A stretch of DNA of 15,569 nt from Halieaceae bacterium. GTDB lineage: Bacteria > Pseudomonadota > Gammaproteobacteria > Pseudomonadales > Halieaceae. This document shows positions 6,798-14,867 of the stretch, one piece after another. The notes under the pieces were generated by a model that was not told the DNA's origin, searched no databases, and saw nothing but the letters and a program-made list of their open reading frames with translations. The stretch is taken from the NCBI GenBank assembly GCA_018666055.1, contig JABJAS010000049.1, forward strand, positions 1 to 15,569, written 5' to 3'. The translations under genes were made by a program, and so were the position numbers. The stretch's first letter is position 1, and each line of letters begins with the position of its first letter.

Positions 6798-9700
6798 TCA
6801 CCCGAGCCAGACGCGCGCATTGCGGAATAATCGCATCCAGCCCGAATCCTGGTCCCACTCAGTGGGACGCCAAGACATCTGCGCCGCACGGAAAACGCGT
6901 TCCGGATGGGGCATCATAATCGTGACTCGACCATCGCTGTTGCACAATCCAGTGAGCCCGTCCGGTGAGCCATTGGGATTGAAAGGGTAATTGTCTGTCA
7001 CATTTTGGTGATGATCAATAAAACGCAGTGCAACCAGACCGGCGGTCTCAAGCGCGTTTGCATCGTCCGCCTGCGAGAACTGAGCGCGTCCCTCACCATG
7101 CGCCACGACAATCGGCAGGTAGGAGCCCTCCATGTCTTTAAGCAAAACAGACGGTGAGGACTCAATTCGCACCAACGACAGGCGCGCTTCGTACTGTTCA
7201 GAATGGTTGCGGGCAAAACGGGGCCAATGTTCGCTCCCCGGAATGATCGACTGCAATGCGGACATCATCTGACACCCGTTACAGACCCCCAGCGAAAACG
7301 TATCTGTTCTGGCGAAAAACTGCTCAAAGCGCGCCCTGACAGCATCATTGAACAAAATACTCTTTGCCCATCCCTCGCCAGCGCCCAGCACATCGCCGTA
7401 AGAGAACCCGCCGCAGGCTACCAGACCATGACAGTCGCTCAGGTCCTGTGTGCCCGCCATGACATCACTCATATGCACATCAATCGCCGTAAACCCGGCC
7501 CGATCAAATGCCGCGGCCATCTCCATCTGACCATTGACCCCTTGCTCGCGTAAAATCGCCACTCGAGGTCGACTGCCGGTCGCAATAAAAGGGGCGGCAA
7601 TGTCTTCATCATAATCGTATGTCAACGCCGCAGATAAACCGGGATCGGCTTGCTGAATCGCGGCCAATTCCTGATCAGCACATTCGGCGTTATCACGCCG
7701 CCGCGCGATCGCATGGCTGGTCTCAGTCCACAGCGCCTGCAACGCACCTCGATTGCTATCCATCAGTTCAAAGTGCGCGGTGTTCACGACGATACGTTCA
7801 TCCAGCCGCGGCGTCGCGACAGGAGACACCATGCCTTCGAGGCCGAGCTCACCCGCCAGTGACACGACTGCGTCGACGTGTTGCGCTGCAACCTGAATAA
7901 CAACACCAATCTCTTCGGAAAAAAGCCTTGCAGCGGCGGCTTCGCGATCCACCGCGAGGTCGACCTGCAACCCACAACGGCCGGCAAACGCCATCTCCAA
8001 CAGCGACACCAGCAATCCACCATCGGACCGATCGTGATAAGCCAAGATCCAGTCTTTCGATTTGAGCACCGATAAAAGATCAAATAGTGCTCGCATGTCT
8101 TGTGGCGCGACGTCTGGCGGTGTCTGCCCCAACTGATTCCACACCTGAGCCAATACCGACCCCCCTAAACGGTCTTGTCCGCGGCCGAGATCGATCAGTA
8201 ATAGCACCGTATCTTCGCGCGGCAATAGTGTTGGGGTCAGTACCTTGCGAACATCACCACACGGCGCGAATGCGGAGACAATTAACGAAACCGGCGCGGT
8301 CACAGCGCGATCCTGTCCTGAGTCCTGCCAGGCGGTCCGCATCGACATAGAGTCCTTACCCACCGGAATCGTAATCCCCAAGGCAGGACAAAACTCAAGC
8401 CCTACCGCCGCCACGGTGTCATACAGAATTGCATCGTCGCCGGCATGATCCGCCGCACACATCCAATTCGCAGAAAGCTTGATATCACCGAGTGATGCAA
8501 CCGGGGCTGCCAACAAATTAGTGAGGGCCTCGGCCACCGCTATGCGTCCCGAAGCAGGGCCACTAAGCAAAGCGACAGGCGTCCGTTCGCCCATTGCCAT
8601 GGCTTCTCCCTCATGCGAATCCAAAGACACCGTGGTCACCGCACAGTCAGCAACGGGAACTTGCCATGGTCCCACCATTTGATCGCGCGCAACCATCCCG
8701 GTCACACTGCGGTCACCGATCGTGATCAAAAAGCTTTTTGAGCCCACCGCGGGAAAGGTCAAGACACGCTCGACTGATTCGGTAAATGACACGCCTTGGT
8801 GATCAAACGCATCGCCCAACATGGGGGGACGGTTGGTGCGACGATGCATTTTGGGGGGCTTACCAAACAACAGCGACATCGGCAGATCAATGGGCAGGCC
8901 TGCAAATTCGTTGTCAGTTAACGCCAAGTGCATCGCTTGGGTCGCTTCACCCACTACCGCAAAAGGGCAGCGCTCTCGCTCACAAATCTGCTCGAAGATT
9001 GCTAACTGCTCGGGCTCGACAGCCATGACGTAACGCTCTTGAGATTCGTTACACCAGATCTCGAGCGGCGTCATACCGGGCTCATCGTTGGGTATATCGC
9101 GAAGCTCAAAACGACCGCCCCGTCCGCCATCTTTGACCAATTCGGGCAAGGCATTGCTCAAGCCACCTGCACCGACATCGTGAATAAACGCAATGGGGTT
9201 GTGCTCGCCAAGGCTCCAGCAGGCATCGATCACCTCCTGACAACGGCGTTGTATTTCTGGGTTTTGTCTTTGTACCGACGCGAAGTCTAGATCTTCAGCA
9301 CTGTCACCACTGGCCATGGATGACGCAGCACCGCCTCCGAGACCAATCAGCATCGCTGGCCCACCCAGCACGATGAGCTTCGCACCGGCAGAGTACTCCC
9401 CCTTTTCAACGTGTTCTTGCCGGATGTTGCCATAGCCTCCTGCGATCATAATGGGCTTGTGATAACCGCGAACCCCACTGACCTCATCGGACTCAAAGGT
9501 CCGAAAGTATCCGGCAATATTAGGGCGACCAAATTCGTTATTAAACGCGGCGGCGCCAATGGGGCCATCGATCATGATCTGCAGTGGCGAAACGATGCGA
9601 CCTGGCCTGCCATAGTGGAGCTCCCAGGGTCGAGGCAACTCGGGGATCTCCAAGTGGGAAACCGAAAACCCTGCCAATCCGACTTTCGGTCGCGACCCGC

Positions 9701-10670
9701 GACCCACCGCACCCTCATCACGAATCTCTCCTCCCGCGCCTGTGCCGGCGCCCGCAAAGGGTGCAATGGCAGTCGGGTGATTGTGCGTCTCGACTTTCAT
9801 CAATAGGTGAATGGCTTCGTCGTTAAAGCGCCATACTTGATCAATTGGATCTGGGTAAAAGCGACCTGCCGTATGACCGGCCACGACGGCGGCATTATCG
9901 GAGTAAGCCGATAACACATTCTCCCCTCCCACCTCGTGGGTATGCCGGATCATGGCAAATAGGGAGTGGGTTTCATCAACCCCATCGATTTCCCAACTGG
10001 CATTGAAAATTTTATGCCGGCAATGCTCTGAGTTTGCCTGTGCAAACATCATCAGTTCGATATCGCGAGGGTTTCGCCCAAGCGTCTCAAAGGCATCGGC
10101 AAGGTAATCCAATTCGTCGTCGATCAGCGCCAAACCCAGTTGCGCATTAGCCGCTACGAGTGCCTGCTGCCCCTGACCCAGCAGGTCGATTTCGGTATAG
10201 GTCGCCGGTTCTGTGCGATCGAAGAGGGCAGCCACGGCGTCTATCGCATCGACAACCGTTTCTACCATACGATCGTGAATGACCGCATCCAGTGCGCTGC
10301 AATCATCTCCTGACCGAAGACCGTCGATACCGACCACCATGACCCGCTCAACACGTTGCACCTGCACAAACCCGCAATTACGCGCGATATCGGTGGCTTT
10401 GCTTGACCAAGGTGAAATAGTGCCCAGACGCGGCATGACGATGCGCTGCCCCGGGCGGGTGAGCGCACTGGCATCAGCTATCGCGACGGTGCCGGGCTGC
10501 AGCAGCGCAGCCAGTCGCGCTGCGTCAACCGACTCCTGCGCGCGCAGATCAACTGCATAGGCGTAAACCACCTCACGCAGTTGCCAGTCTCCTCCCAATG
10601 CGGCGATTTCCGCTGCAAGCAGCTGAAAACGCGCGTTGGACAACGCGGGGGATCCTGGCAGGACAAGCAT
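6798..10670 (-). CDS. purL: PurL, phosphoribosylformylglycinamidine synthase (large single-chain form)
   Basis: PurL converts FGAR, glutamine and ATP to FGAM in de novo purine synthesis, in the cytosol. The 1290 residues match the large proteobacterial form (about 1295). In order: an N-terminal PurS-like domain beginning [10 protein letters not shown] with [20 protein letters not shown] (80-99); a linker with [16 protein letters not shown] (209-224); two ATP-grasp-like AIRS halves, the first with [20 protein letters not shown]; and a C-terminal glutamine amidotransferase domain from about 1035. The amidotransferase nucleophile is Cys1130 in [11 protein letters not shown], with His1255 and Glu1257 in MMPHPERVF. 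All key residues are present. An AGGA ribosome site lies 7 bases before the ATG. It diverges from mltF and is followed by secD. The many short frames inside it are shadows. Confidence 0.97.
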   Translation of the reverse strand: MLVLPGSPALSNARFQLLAAEIAALGGDWQLREVVYAYAVDLRAQESVDAARLAALLQPGTVAIADASALTRPGQRIVMPRLGTISPWSSKATDIARNCGFVQVQRVERVMVVGIDGLRSGDDCSALDAVIHDRMVETVVDAIDAVAALFDRTEPATYTEIDLLGQGQQALVAANAQLGLALIDDELDYLADAFETLGRNPRDIELMMFAQANSEHCRHKIFNASWEIDGVDETHSLFAMIRHTHEVGGENVLSAYSDNAAVVAGHTAGRFYPDPIDQVWRFNDEAIHLLMKVETHNHPTAIAPFAGAGTGAGGEIRDEGAVGRGSRPKVGLAGFSVSHLEIPELPRPWELHYGRPGRIVSPLQIMIDGPIGAAAFNNEFGRPNIAGYFRTFESDEVSGVRGYHKPIMIAGGYGNIRQEHVEKGEYSAGAKLIVLGGPAMLIGLGGGAASSMASGDSAEDLDFASVQRQNPEIQRRCQEVIDACWSLGEHNPIAFIHDVGAGGLSNALPELVKDGGRGGRFELRDIPNDEPGMTPLEIWCNESQERYVMAVEPEQLAIFEQICERERCPFAVVGEATQAMHLALTDNEFAGLPIDLPMSLLFGKPPKMHRRTNRPPMLGDAFDHQGVSFTESVERVLTFPAVGSKSFLITIGDRSVTGMVARDQMVGPWQVPVADCAVTTVSLDSHEGEAMAMGERTPVALLSGPASGRIAVAEALTNLLAAPVASLGDIKLSANWMCAADHAGDDAILYDTVAAVGLEFCPALGITIPVGKDSMSMRTAWQDSGQDRAVTAPVSLIVSAFAPCGDVRKVLTPTLLPREDTVLLLIDLGRGQDRLGGSVLAQVWNQLGQTPPDVAPQDMRALFDLLSVLKSKDWILAYHDRSDGGLLVSLLEMAFAGRCGLQVDLAVDREAAAARLFSEEIGVVIQVAAQHVDAVVSLAGELGLEGMVSPVATPRLDERIVVNTAHFELMDSNRGALQALWTETSHAIARRRDNAECADQELAAIQQADPGLSAALTYDYDEDIAAPFIATGSRPRVAILREQGVNGQMEMAAAFDRAGFTAIDVHMSDVMAGTQDLSDCHGLVACGGFSYGDVLGAGEGWAKSILFNDAVRARFEQFFARTDTFSLGVCNGCQMMSALQSIIPGSEHWPRFARNHSEQYEARLSLVRIESSPSVLLKDMEGSYLPIVVAHGEGRAQFSQADDANALETAGLVALRFIDHHQNVTDNYPFNPNGSPDGLTGLCNSDGRVTIMMPHPERVFRAAQMSWRPTEWDQDSGWMRLFRNARVWLG

Positions 10671-10699
10671 CTGGAATTCCTGAACAACTGGGCAGCCGG

Positions 10700-10733
10700 A
10701 TTATACCCCTTCGGTGATTAAGGGTGCACACCC
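10700..10733 (-). promoter_or_regulatory. purL promoter region with an overlapping inverted repeat
   Basis: On the minus strand a consensus TATAAT lies at 10705-10700, about 30 bases before the purL ATG. The -35 region at 17 bases spacing (TGCACC) is poor, so an activator or a weak promoter is implied. That -35 region sits in a near-palindrome GGGTG-CA-CACCC (10722-10733), a plausible operator. It does not resemble the E. coli PurR box, so its regulator is unknown. The -10 box is the firm part; the operator is inference. Confidence 0.45.
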
Positions 10734-10767
10734 CAAAACGGGCAACCGCAATGGGGACTGCATTATT

Positions 10768-10797
10768 TTGTCACCCGATGGCAGGACCCTCTACAAT
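10768..10797 (+). promoter_or_regulatory. mltF promoter set for a leaderless transcript
   Basis: A -35 box TTGTCA (10768-10773) and a -10 box TACAAT (10792-10797) are separated by 18 bases. The usual start of transcription, about seven bases after the -10 box, falls on the A of the mltF ATG at 10804. No Shine-Dalgarno-like sequence lies before that ATG, which fits a leaderless mRNA. Confidence 0.5.
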
Positions 10798-10803
10798 TGC
10801 CCG

Positions 10804-12222
10804 ATGACAACTCGCTTGCTCCTCACTATTTTGACGGCACTGCTCTGCAGCTGCCAAGACACATCAAATCTCCCGCCCATAGCGCCGGGGGGCGAGCTCA
10901 TTATGCTGACGCGCAATACGCCGACGACTTATTACTTTGAGGGCGACAACGAGGCGGGGCTCGACTATGCGCTGGTGCGCGCGTTTGCCGAGCAAAACGG
11001 TATGACGCTGCGTGTAAAGGTAGCCTTTAGCTTGCCCGAATTATTCGCCATGTTAGACCGCGGCGAGGGCCACATAGCCGCCGCTGGGCTCACTCAGAGT
11101 GCCCAACGCGATGAACAATTTCAGGCCTCGCTGCCCTATCTCCAGCAGCAGGCACTGGTGACATACAAGTCAGGCAAGTTGCGTCCCCGATCGCTGCCGC
11201 AATTGGTTGGCCGTGATTTAGTCGTGGTTGCAGGCAGCGCTCATGCTGAACTCCTGACGGCCCTTCAGGCCGATTTACCTCAATTGTCATGGCGAGAAAT
11301 ACACACCGTTGATTCGCTGGAGTTGATGCGACTGGTTACCGAAGAGAAGGCAGAACTGGCGGTCGTGAATTCTTTGGCGTTCAGTGTTGAACAACGCCTC
11401 TTTCCCAGAATGGTGGCGGGGTTGAAAATCGGTGAGCCCGCATCGGTAGTCTGGTATTTGCCTCAGTCTGCTGAAGACACAGCATCGCTGGACCTGATCA
11501 ACCAATTTATCCAGCAGGCGCATCAGAACGGAGACATTGCACAGCTAGAAAGACAATACTTTGGGCGCTACGAACACGCATCGCGTGTCGGCTCACTGAC
11601 TTTTCAGCGGAAAATAGCGGCCGACCTACCGCCCTGGCAGCCCCTGATTCAAACGGTGGCACTGGAATATCAAATGGATTGGCAGCTGCTCGCCGCAATG
11701 GCTTACCAAGAATCTCATTGGAATCCCGCGGCACGATCCCCCACGGGGGTAAGAGGCATGATGATGCTGACTCGCATTACTGCCAACGAGTTGGGCATTG
11801 AGGATCGGACAAGCGCGCAGCAGAGCCTTCGCGGTGGCGCGAGATTTTTTAAAGATCTTTTGCGACGACTGCCGGCAGACATCGAAGAACCCGACCGGAC
11901 TTCGATGGCATTAGCCGCCTATAACATCGGCATGGGCCATTTAGAGGACGCCAGAATCATGGCTCAGCAAGCTGGCAATGACCCGCATCTTTGGCCCGAT
12001 GTGAGAGCGCAGCTGCCCCTGCTGCAGCATCCCGAGTTTTTCCCCACGACTAAATTTGGCTTCGCTGAGGGGCCGCAAGCCGTGACTTATGTCGACAATA
12101 TTCGTCATTATGAAGGAATGTTGAAACTACAAACATTGCCAGAGAGTCGTATCGCACCGCCGATTGAAGTGGACACACTGCTACCCGAATCGCTGCGCTC
12201 GATCACACTGCCCATACTCTGA
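10804..12222 (+). CDS. mltF: MltF, membrane-bound lytic murein transglycosylase F
   Basis: MltF cleaves the glycan strands of peptidoglycan, forming 1,6-anhydromuramic acid ends, at the outer membrane. From the ATG at 10804 the protein has 472 residues: a short hydrophobic signal MTTRLLLTILTALLCSC, a periplasmic solute-binding-like domain (about 30-258, beginning GGELIMLTRNTPTTYYFEG), then an SLT lysozyme-like domain with the catalytic Glu303 in AMAYQESHWNP, followed by SPTGVRGMMMLT and ALAAYNIGMGH. The sequence LCSC gives a lipobox with Cys17, and Gln at +2 predicts outer-membrane sorting; E. coli MltF is usually described with a plain N-terminal signal. A longer frame from GTG 10714 would bury the signal and is rejected. 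It pairs divergently with purL and converges on tadA with 4 bases between stops. Confidence 0.94.
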   Translation: MTTRLLLTILTALLCSCQDTSNLPPIAPGGELIMLTRNTPTTYYFEGDNEAGLDYALVRAFAEQNGMTLRVKVAFSLPELFAMLDRGEGHIAAAGLTQSAQRDEQFQASLPYLQQQALVTYKSGKLRPRSLPQLVGRDLVVVAGSAHAELLTALQADLPQLSWREIHTVDSLELMRLVTEEKAELAVVNSLAFSVEQRLFPRMVAGLKIGEPASVVWYLPQSAEDTASLDLINQFIQQAHQNGDIAQLERQYFGRYEHASRVGSLTFQRKIAADLPPWQPLIQTVALEYQMDWQLLAAMAYQESHWNPAARSPTGVRGMMMLTRITANELGIEDRTSAQQSLRGGARFFKDLLRRLPADIEEPDRTSMALAAYNIGMGHLEDARIMAQQAGNDPHLWPDVRAQLPLLQHPEFFPTTKFGFAEGPQAVTYVDNIRHYEGMLKLQTLPESRIAPPIEVDTLLPESLRSITLPIL

Positions 12223-12226
12223 GCGG

Positions 12227-12697
12227 TCAACTGGCTGGCTGCCGCCGCGCCTTAAAAAAGGCTCGTAACAGCGCCGCCGACTCTGCCTCCTCCAATCCTT
12301 CTTGCCACTGCACCCGATGATTCAACAGCGGGTTATCAAGGATCTGAGCCGCGCTAATCACCGCTCCAGCGCGCGGCTCACGCGTGCCGAAGATCAACGT
12401 TTCAACCCGTGCGTGGATCAAGGCACCACAACACATCGTGCAGGGCTCTAAGCTGACATAAAGCGTGGTACCTGGAAGTCGGTAATTGCCCTCCCTCACC
12501 GCCGCGTCGCGCAACACCCTGATCTCTGCGTGTGCCGTTGGATCATGGAGCTCGATTTGCGCATTGCCGCTATTGGCGAGCACGTGCTGATCACGGGTCA
12601 GTACCGCGCCCACGGGCACCTCACCGCGACTCGCCGCACGGCGGGCTTCGTCTAGCGCTAAAGCCATACATTGCTGGTCCCATTCGCTGAAGTTCAC
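12227..12697 (-). CDS. tadA: TadA, tRNA-specific adenosine deaminase
   Basis: TadA deaminates adenosine 34 of tRNA-Arg(ACG) to inosine, allowing one tRNA to read several codons; it is normally essential. The zinc site and proton shuttle are intact: His56 and Glu58 in HDPTAHAEIR, Cys86 and Cys89 in SLEPCTMCCGALIHARV. This is one residue off E. coli numbering, which supports the GTG start at 12697 (156 residues). That GTG overlaps the stop of the upstream glycosylase gene as GTGA, suggesting coupled translation. A second GTG at 12727 would add ten residues and cannot be excluded. NHRVQWQEGL and the C-terminal FFKARR also match the family. The purL-mltF-tadA neighbourhood is conserved in gammaproteobacteria. 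Confidence 0.94.
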   Translation of the reverse strand: MNFSEWDQQCMALALDEARRAASRGEVPVGAVLTRDQHVLANSGNAQIELHDPTAHAEIRVLRDAAVREGNYRLPGTTLYVSLEPCTMCCGALIHARVETLIFGTREPRAGAVISAAQILDNPLLNHRVQWQEGLEEAESAALLRAFFKARRQPAS

Positions 12698-13335
12698 AGC
12701 GGTGCGGCACTGTAAAAATGCCAGCACAACAGCGCTAAAGCGCTACGGTGGGGTGAAAACACTGCGCCACGCGCAATGACTTGTTTCTCATCGGGTCGCT
12801 CTGACCACGCCATGATACGGCCGAACCCCACCCGGACAGCCAAGTCACCGCTGGGCCAAACGTCAGGACGTCCCAACGCAAACATCATGTACATATGCGC
12901 CGACCATCGGCCTAACCCTTTTACCCCGGTAATCGCCAACTCGACCTCATCATCGCTCAAACGAGGCAGCTCCTTCAGCGGCAAGGTATTGGAGGTCACC
13001 GCCTCTGACAGCGCTTGTAGATACCCTATTTTTTGCCTCGATAATCCGGCCTCTCGCAACACTTCTGGAGAGAGTAATGGCACCGAAGACGCTGTCAGCT
13101 CTCCGCCCGCCGCGGTCTCAACACGCGTGGTAATGGTCGCAGCAGCCTTAGTCGAGAGCTGCTGCCCGATAATGATGCGAGCCAGCGACCCGAATGAGTG
13201 ATCGCGCCGTCGCGGTGCGGGGTAACCCACCTGACTCAGCGCAACTTGTATTGGGGCATGATTTTGTGACAACTGGTCTAAAGCACGCCTAATGTGGCTA
13301 TCGGTTAATGCGAAGCGCGTTGTCATAAGATCCAT
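12694..13335 (-). CDS. HhH-GPD DNA glycosylase, 3-methyladenine glycosylase II (AlkA-like) family
   Basis: The 213-residue protein is a base-excision-repair glycosylase of the helix-hairpin-helix GPD superfamily, predicted to remove alkylated purines such as 3-methyladenine from DNA. Motifs in order: SLARIIIGQQLSTKAAATI (50-68), LSRQKIGYLQALSEAV (98-113), the hairpin ITGVKGLGRWSAHMYMMFAL (135-154), and WPSGDLAVRVG with the catalytic Asp164. It lacks the extra N-terminal domain of the 282-residue E. coli AlkA, so it is the short form. No iron-sulfur cysteine loop is present, so it is not an endonuclease III or MutY type. The ATG directly abuts the upstream nnrU-like stop (TGA-ATG), and its own stop overlaps tadA. 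An internal Met at codon 4 is an alternative start. Exact substrate range is not readable from sequence. Confidence 0.85.
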   Translation of the reverse strand: MDLMTTRFALTDSHIRRALDQLSQNHAPIQVALSQVGYPAPRRRDHSFGSLARIIIGQQLSTKAAATITTRVETAAGGELTASSVPLLSPEVLREAGLSRQKIGYLQALSEAVTSNTLPLKELPRLSDDEVELAITGVKGLGRWSAHMYMMFALGRPDVWPSGDLAVRVGFGRIMAWSERPDEKQVIARGAVFSPHRSALALLCWHFYSAAPL

Positions 13336-13884
13336 TCAGCCATGAACGGGATATCCGAGCCAACCGTGAGCGTAGCCAACCAGCCCATAGATTACGATAG
13401 CGGCACTCAACGCACCCAACTCACGCGCCCATGCGATCGGACCTTGCTCCGGCGCCGGCGATTCTTCTTGCCGATTAAGCAGTATCACGGTCAGCACCGC
13501 CCAGATCAACAAACCACCAAAGAGCATCAGCGATGCTAAGTCGCCATTGACCAACAAATGCGCGACAGCCCACAGCTTGACCGCGGTCAATTGGGGATGC
13601 CGGATGAAACGGTTGATGCGCGCACCAACGAGTGAACCCGCAATAATATAAAAACTGACGAACGCCAGCAGATTATTGATGCCGACTAGGGCACTCTGCC
13701 GCCCCCACCATATGGGTCCTTCAGCCGGCTGATAACCGAGGACCATCAGGACGACCGACAGAACAATCGATAACGCCACCAGTGGCCTGCCTGCGCTGCC
13801 CAATCGAGACCGCAACCCCGGTGTCACTCGCTTGAGTAGGTGGGCGAGACTCCACAACAACACGCCTGATCCCAACAGACCCAT
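13336..13884 (-). CDS. NnrU family integral membrane protein
   Basis: A 182-residue, strongly hydrophobic protein with about five membrane segments. The NnrU-family signature is clear: FIRHPQLTAVKLWAVAHLL (112-130), then NGDLASLMLFGGLLIWAVL, with the conserved His residues near the membrane face. NnrU was named from nitric oxide/nitrite metabolism in rhizobia, where its biochemical role is unclear. The plant 15-cis-zeta-carotene isomerase Z-ISO, a haem b enzyme, is a distant relative with the same conserved His. An AGGAG ribosome site lies 8 bases before the ATG, so the start is good. It leads a tight set with the glycosylase and tadA. No denitrification gene is in view, but acsF is about 1 kb upstream, so a redox, haem or isoprenoid role is possible. 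Function is unproven. Confidence 0.85.
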   Translation of the reverse strand: MGLLGSGVLLWSLAHLLKRVTPGLRSRLGSAGRPLVALSIVLSVVLMVLGYQPAEGPIWWGRQSALVGINNLLAFVSFYIIAGSLVGARINRFIRHPQLTAVKLWAVAHLLVNGDLASLMLFGGLLIWAVLTVILLNRQEESPAPEQGPIAWARELGALSAAIVIYGLVGYAHGWLGYPVHG

Positions 13885-13906
13885 GATTACCGCTCCTGTT
13901 CTCGTG

Positions 13907-13936
13907 AGTAACCGGCGAAACCTACCTTGGCGTCAA
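13907..13936 (-). promoter_or_regulatory. Weak candidate promoter for the nnrU-glycosylase-tadA set
   Basis: On the minus strand a good -35 box TTGACG (13936-13931) is followed after 18 bases by a poor -10 match GTTACT (13912-13907). It lies in the 79-base gap between the crotonase stop and the nnrU-like start. The predicted transcript would begin just before the AGGAG ribosome site. The -10 match is weak, so read-through from the crotonase gene is an equal alternative. Confidence 0.25.
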
Positions 13937-13963
13937 CGGCAGCCGCGCCCATGACCCGTAACA

Positions 13964-14737
13964 CTATTGTTTTGCCGCTCGCTGTCGCAGTGCCGCCAGC
14001 CGCTCACCCATCTGGCTATAGTCGACGGTTTTGGCAAAAGCGTTACCCCGTTCACCCTCAAGCAGTAGCGCATCACCCAAGTTTTGTTTTGCCCCATCGT
14101 TCATGAGGGCTTTCAAGGCGACCACAGCGTTGGCGTCGCCGTCAGCAACTTGGGCTGCGCTGGCTAGCGTCTCATCCATTAGGTTCTCTGGGGTGCAAAC
14201 GCGATTCACCAGGCCCCAGGCCTCGGCCCGATGCGCATCAATGAAATTACCCGCTAAACTCATTTCACGGGCACGATTGATGCCAATGATTCGAGTCAAT
14301 TTTTGAGATAGGCCCCATCCTGGTAAAATACCCACCCGCGCATGCGTATCGGCAAAACGAGCCTCGGTGCTCGCAAACAAGTAATCACACGCGAGTGCCA
14401 ATTCAAATCCACCCGTGACCGCTGCGCCATTGATCGCGCCTATGATGGGTTTAGGACAGTGCTCTAGTGCGGCGACGATGGGTGAAGCTGGGCCCAGCCC
14501 CATCCCTGTCGAGAGCAATTCCGGTTCTTCTGATAAAGCCTTTAAATCGACGCCAGCGCAAAAATTGCGGCCCGCTCCAGTCAGGACAATCGCGCGCACC
14601 GTCGTCGAACCGGCAAGCTCAGTGAAGGTCGTAGTAATCGCCTCGGAAAGAGTTCGATTCAGCGCATTATTAGCGTCAGGACGATTCAGGGTGACCAGGG
14701 CAACACCCGACTGCTCTTCCACCATTACAACAGACAT
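13964..14737 (-). CDS. Enoyl-CoA hydratase/isomerase (crotonase) family protein
   Basis: A 257-residue crotonase-fold protein, predicted to act on an acyl-CoA thioester in the cytosol. The fold motifs are clear: LVTLNRPDANNALNRTLSEA (14-33), the first oxyanion-hole strand GRNFCAGVDLKAL (56-68), the second with AINGAAVTGGFELALACDY (101-119), and RFADTHARVGILPGWGLSQK (127-146). Glu112 in GGFE matches the first catalytic glutamate of rat hydratase (Glu144). The second (Glu164) aligns with His132 here, so a classic hydratase mechanism is doubtful; isomerase, hydrolase or other chemistry is possible. The start at 14737 is set by GGAGG five bases upstream; an ATG at 14749 would place that site inside the gene. 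It lies between acsF and the nnrU-like gene on the same strand. Substrate is unknown. Confidence 0.88.
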   Translation of the reverse strand: MSVVMVEEQSGVALVTLNRPDANNALNRTLSEAITTTFTELAGSTTVRAIVLTGAGRNFCAGVDLKALSEEPELLSTGMGLGPASPIVAALEHCPKPIIGAINGAAVTGGFELALACDYLFASTEARFADTHARVGILPGWGLSQKLTRIIGINRAREMSLAGNFIDAHRAEAWGLVNRVCTPENLMDETLASAAQVADGDANAVVALKALMNDGAKQNLGDALLLEGERGNAFAKTVDYSQMGERLAALRQRAAKQ

Positions 14738-14790
14738 ACTGCCCTCCATGACGACTCATTGGTCAGCGCGCTTAGTGACTCTTTCGGCGC

Positions 14791-14823
14791 AAAAAACAGA
14801 CACCGTGCAACGCCAATAGCGTC
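14791..14823 (-). terminator. Possible weak terminator after acsF
   Basis: In the minus-strand transcript about 45 bases after the acsF stop, GACGCT (14823-14818) can pair with GGTGTC (14804-14799), using two G-U pairs, and is followed by TGTTTTTT (14798-14791). The T-run is good but the stem is short and the loop long. It would separate acsF from the crotonase gene. No promoter with good boxes was found for the crotonase in the rest of this 130-base gap. Confidence 0.3.
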
Positions 14824-14867
14824 ACTCACCGAGTAGGATCATCCAGCCAGAGTGCCGACGGGCAAAC

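Noticed and set aside
6707..6889. 60-codon minus-strand frame between purL and secD as a possible yajC remnant
   Set aside because: It overlaps the purL end in another frame and has no YajC features such as a single membrane helix followed by a conserved cytosolic domain.
9411..9806. 131-codon plus-strand frame inside purL
   Set aside because: It lies wholly antisense to strongly conserved PurL coding sequence and its translation has no family resemblance.
10714..10803. GTG start giving MltF 30 extra residues
   Set aside because: The extra residues would bury the signal peptide and lipobox, and a good promoter lies inside this stretch.
14738..14749. Upstream ATG for the crotonase gene
   Set aside because: The GGAGG ribosome site for the ATG at 14737 lies immediately after it, and the family N-terminus fits 14737.
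14415..14819. 134-codon plus-strand frame across the crotonase start
   Set aside because: Antisense to a conserved gene with a strong ribosome site; no supporting motif.
14738..14867. PpsR/CrtJ-type operator (TGT-N12-ACA) near acsF
   Set aside because: No pair of half-sites with the right spacing was found in this gap.
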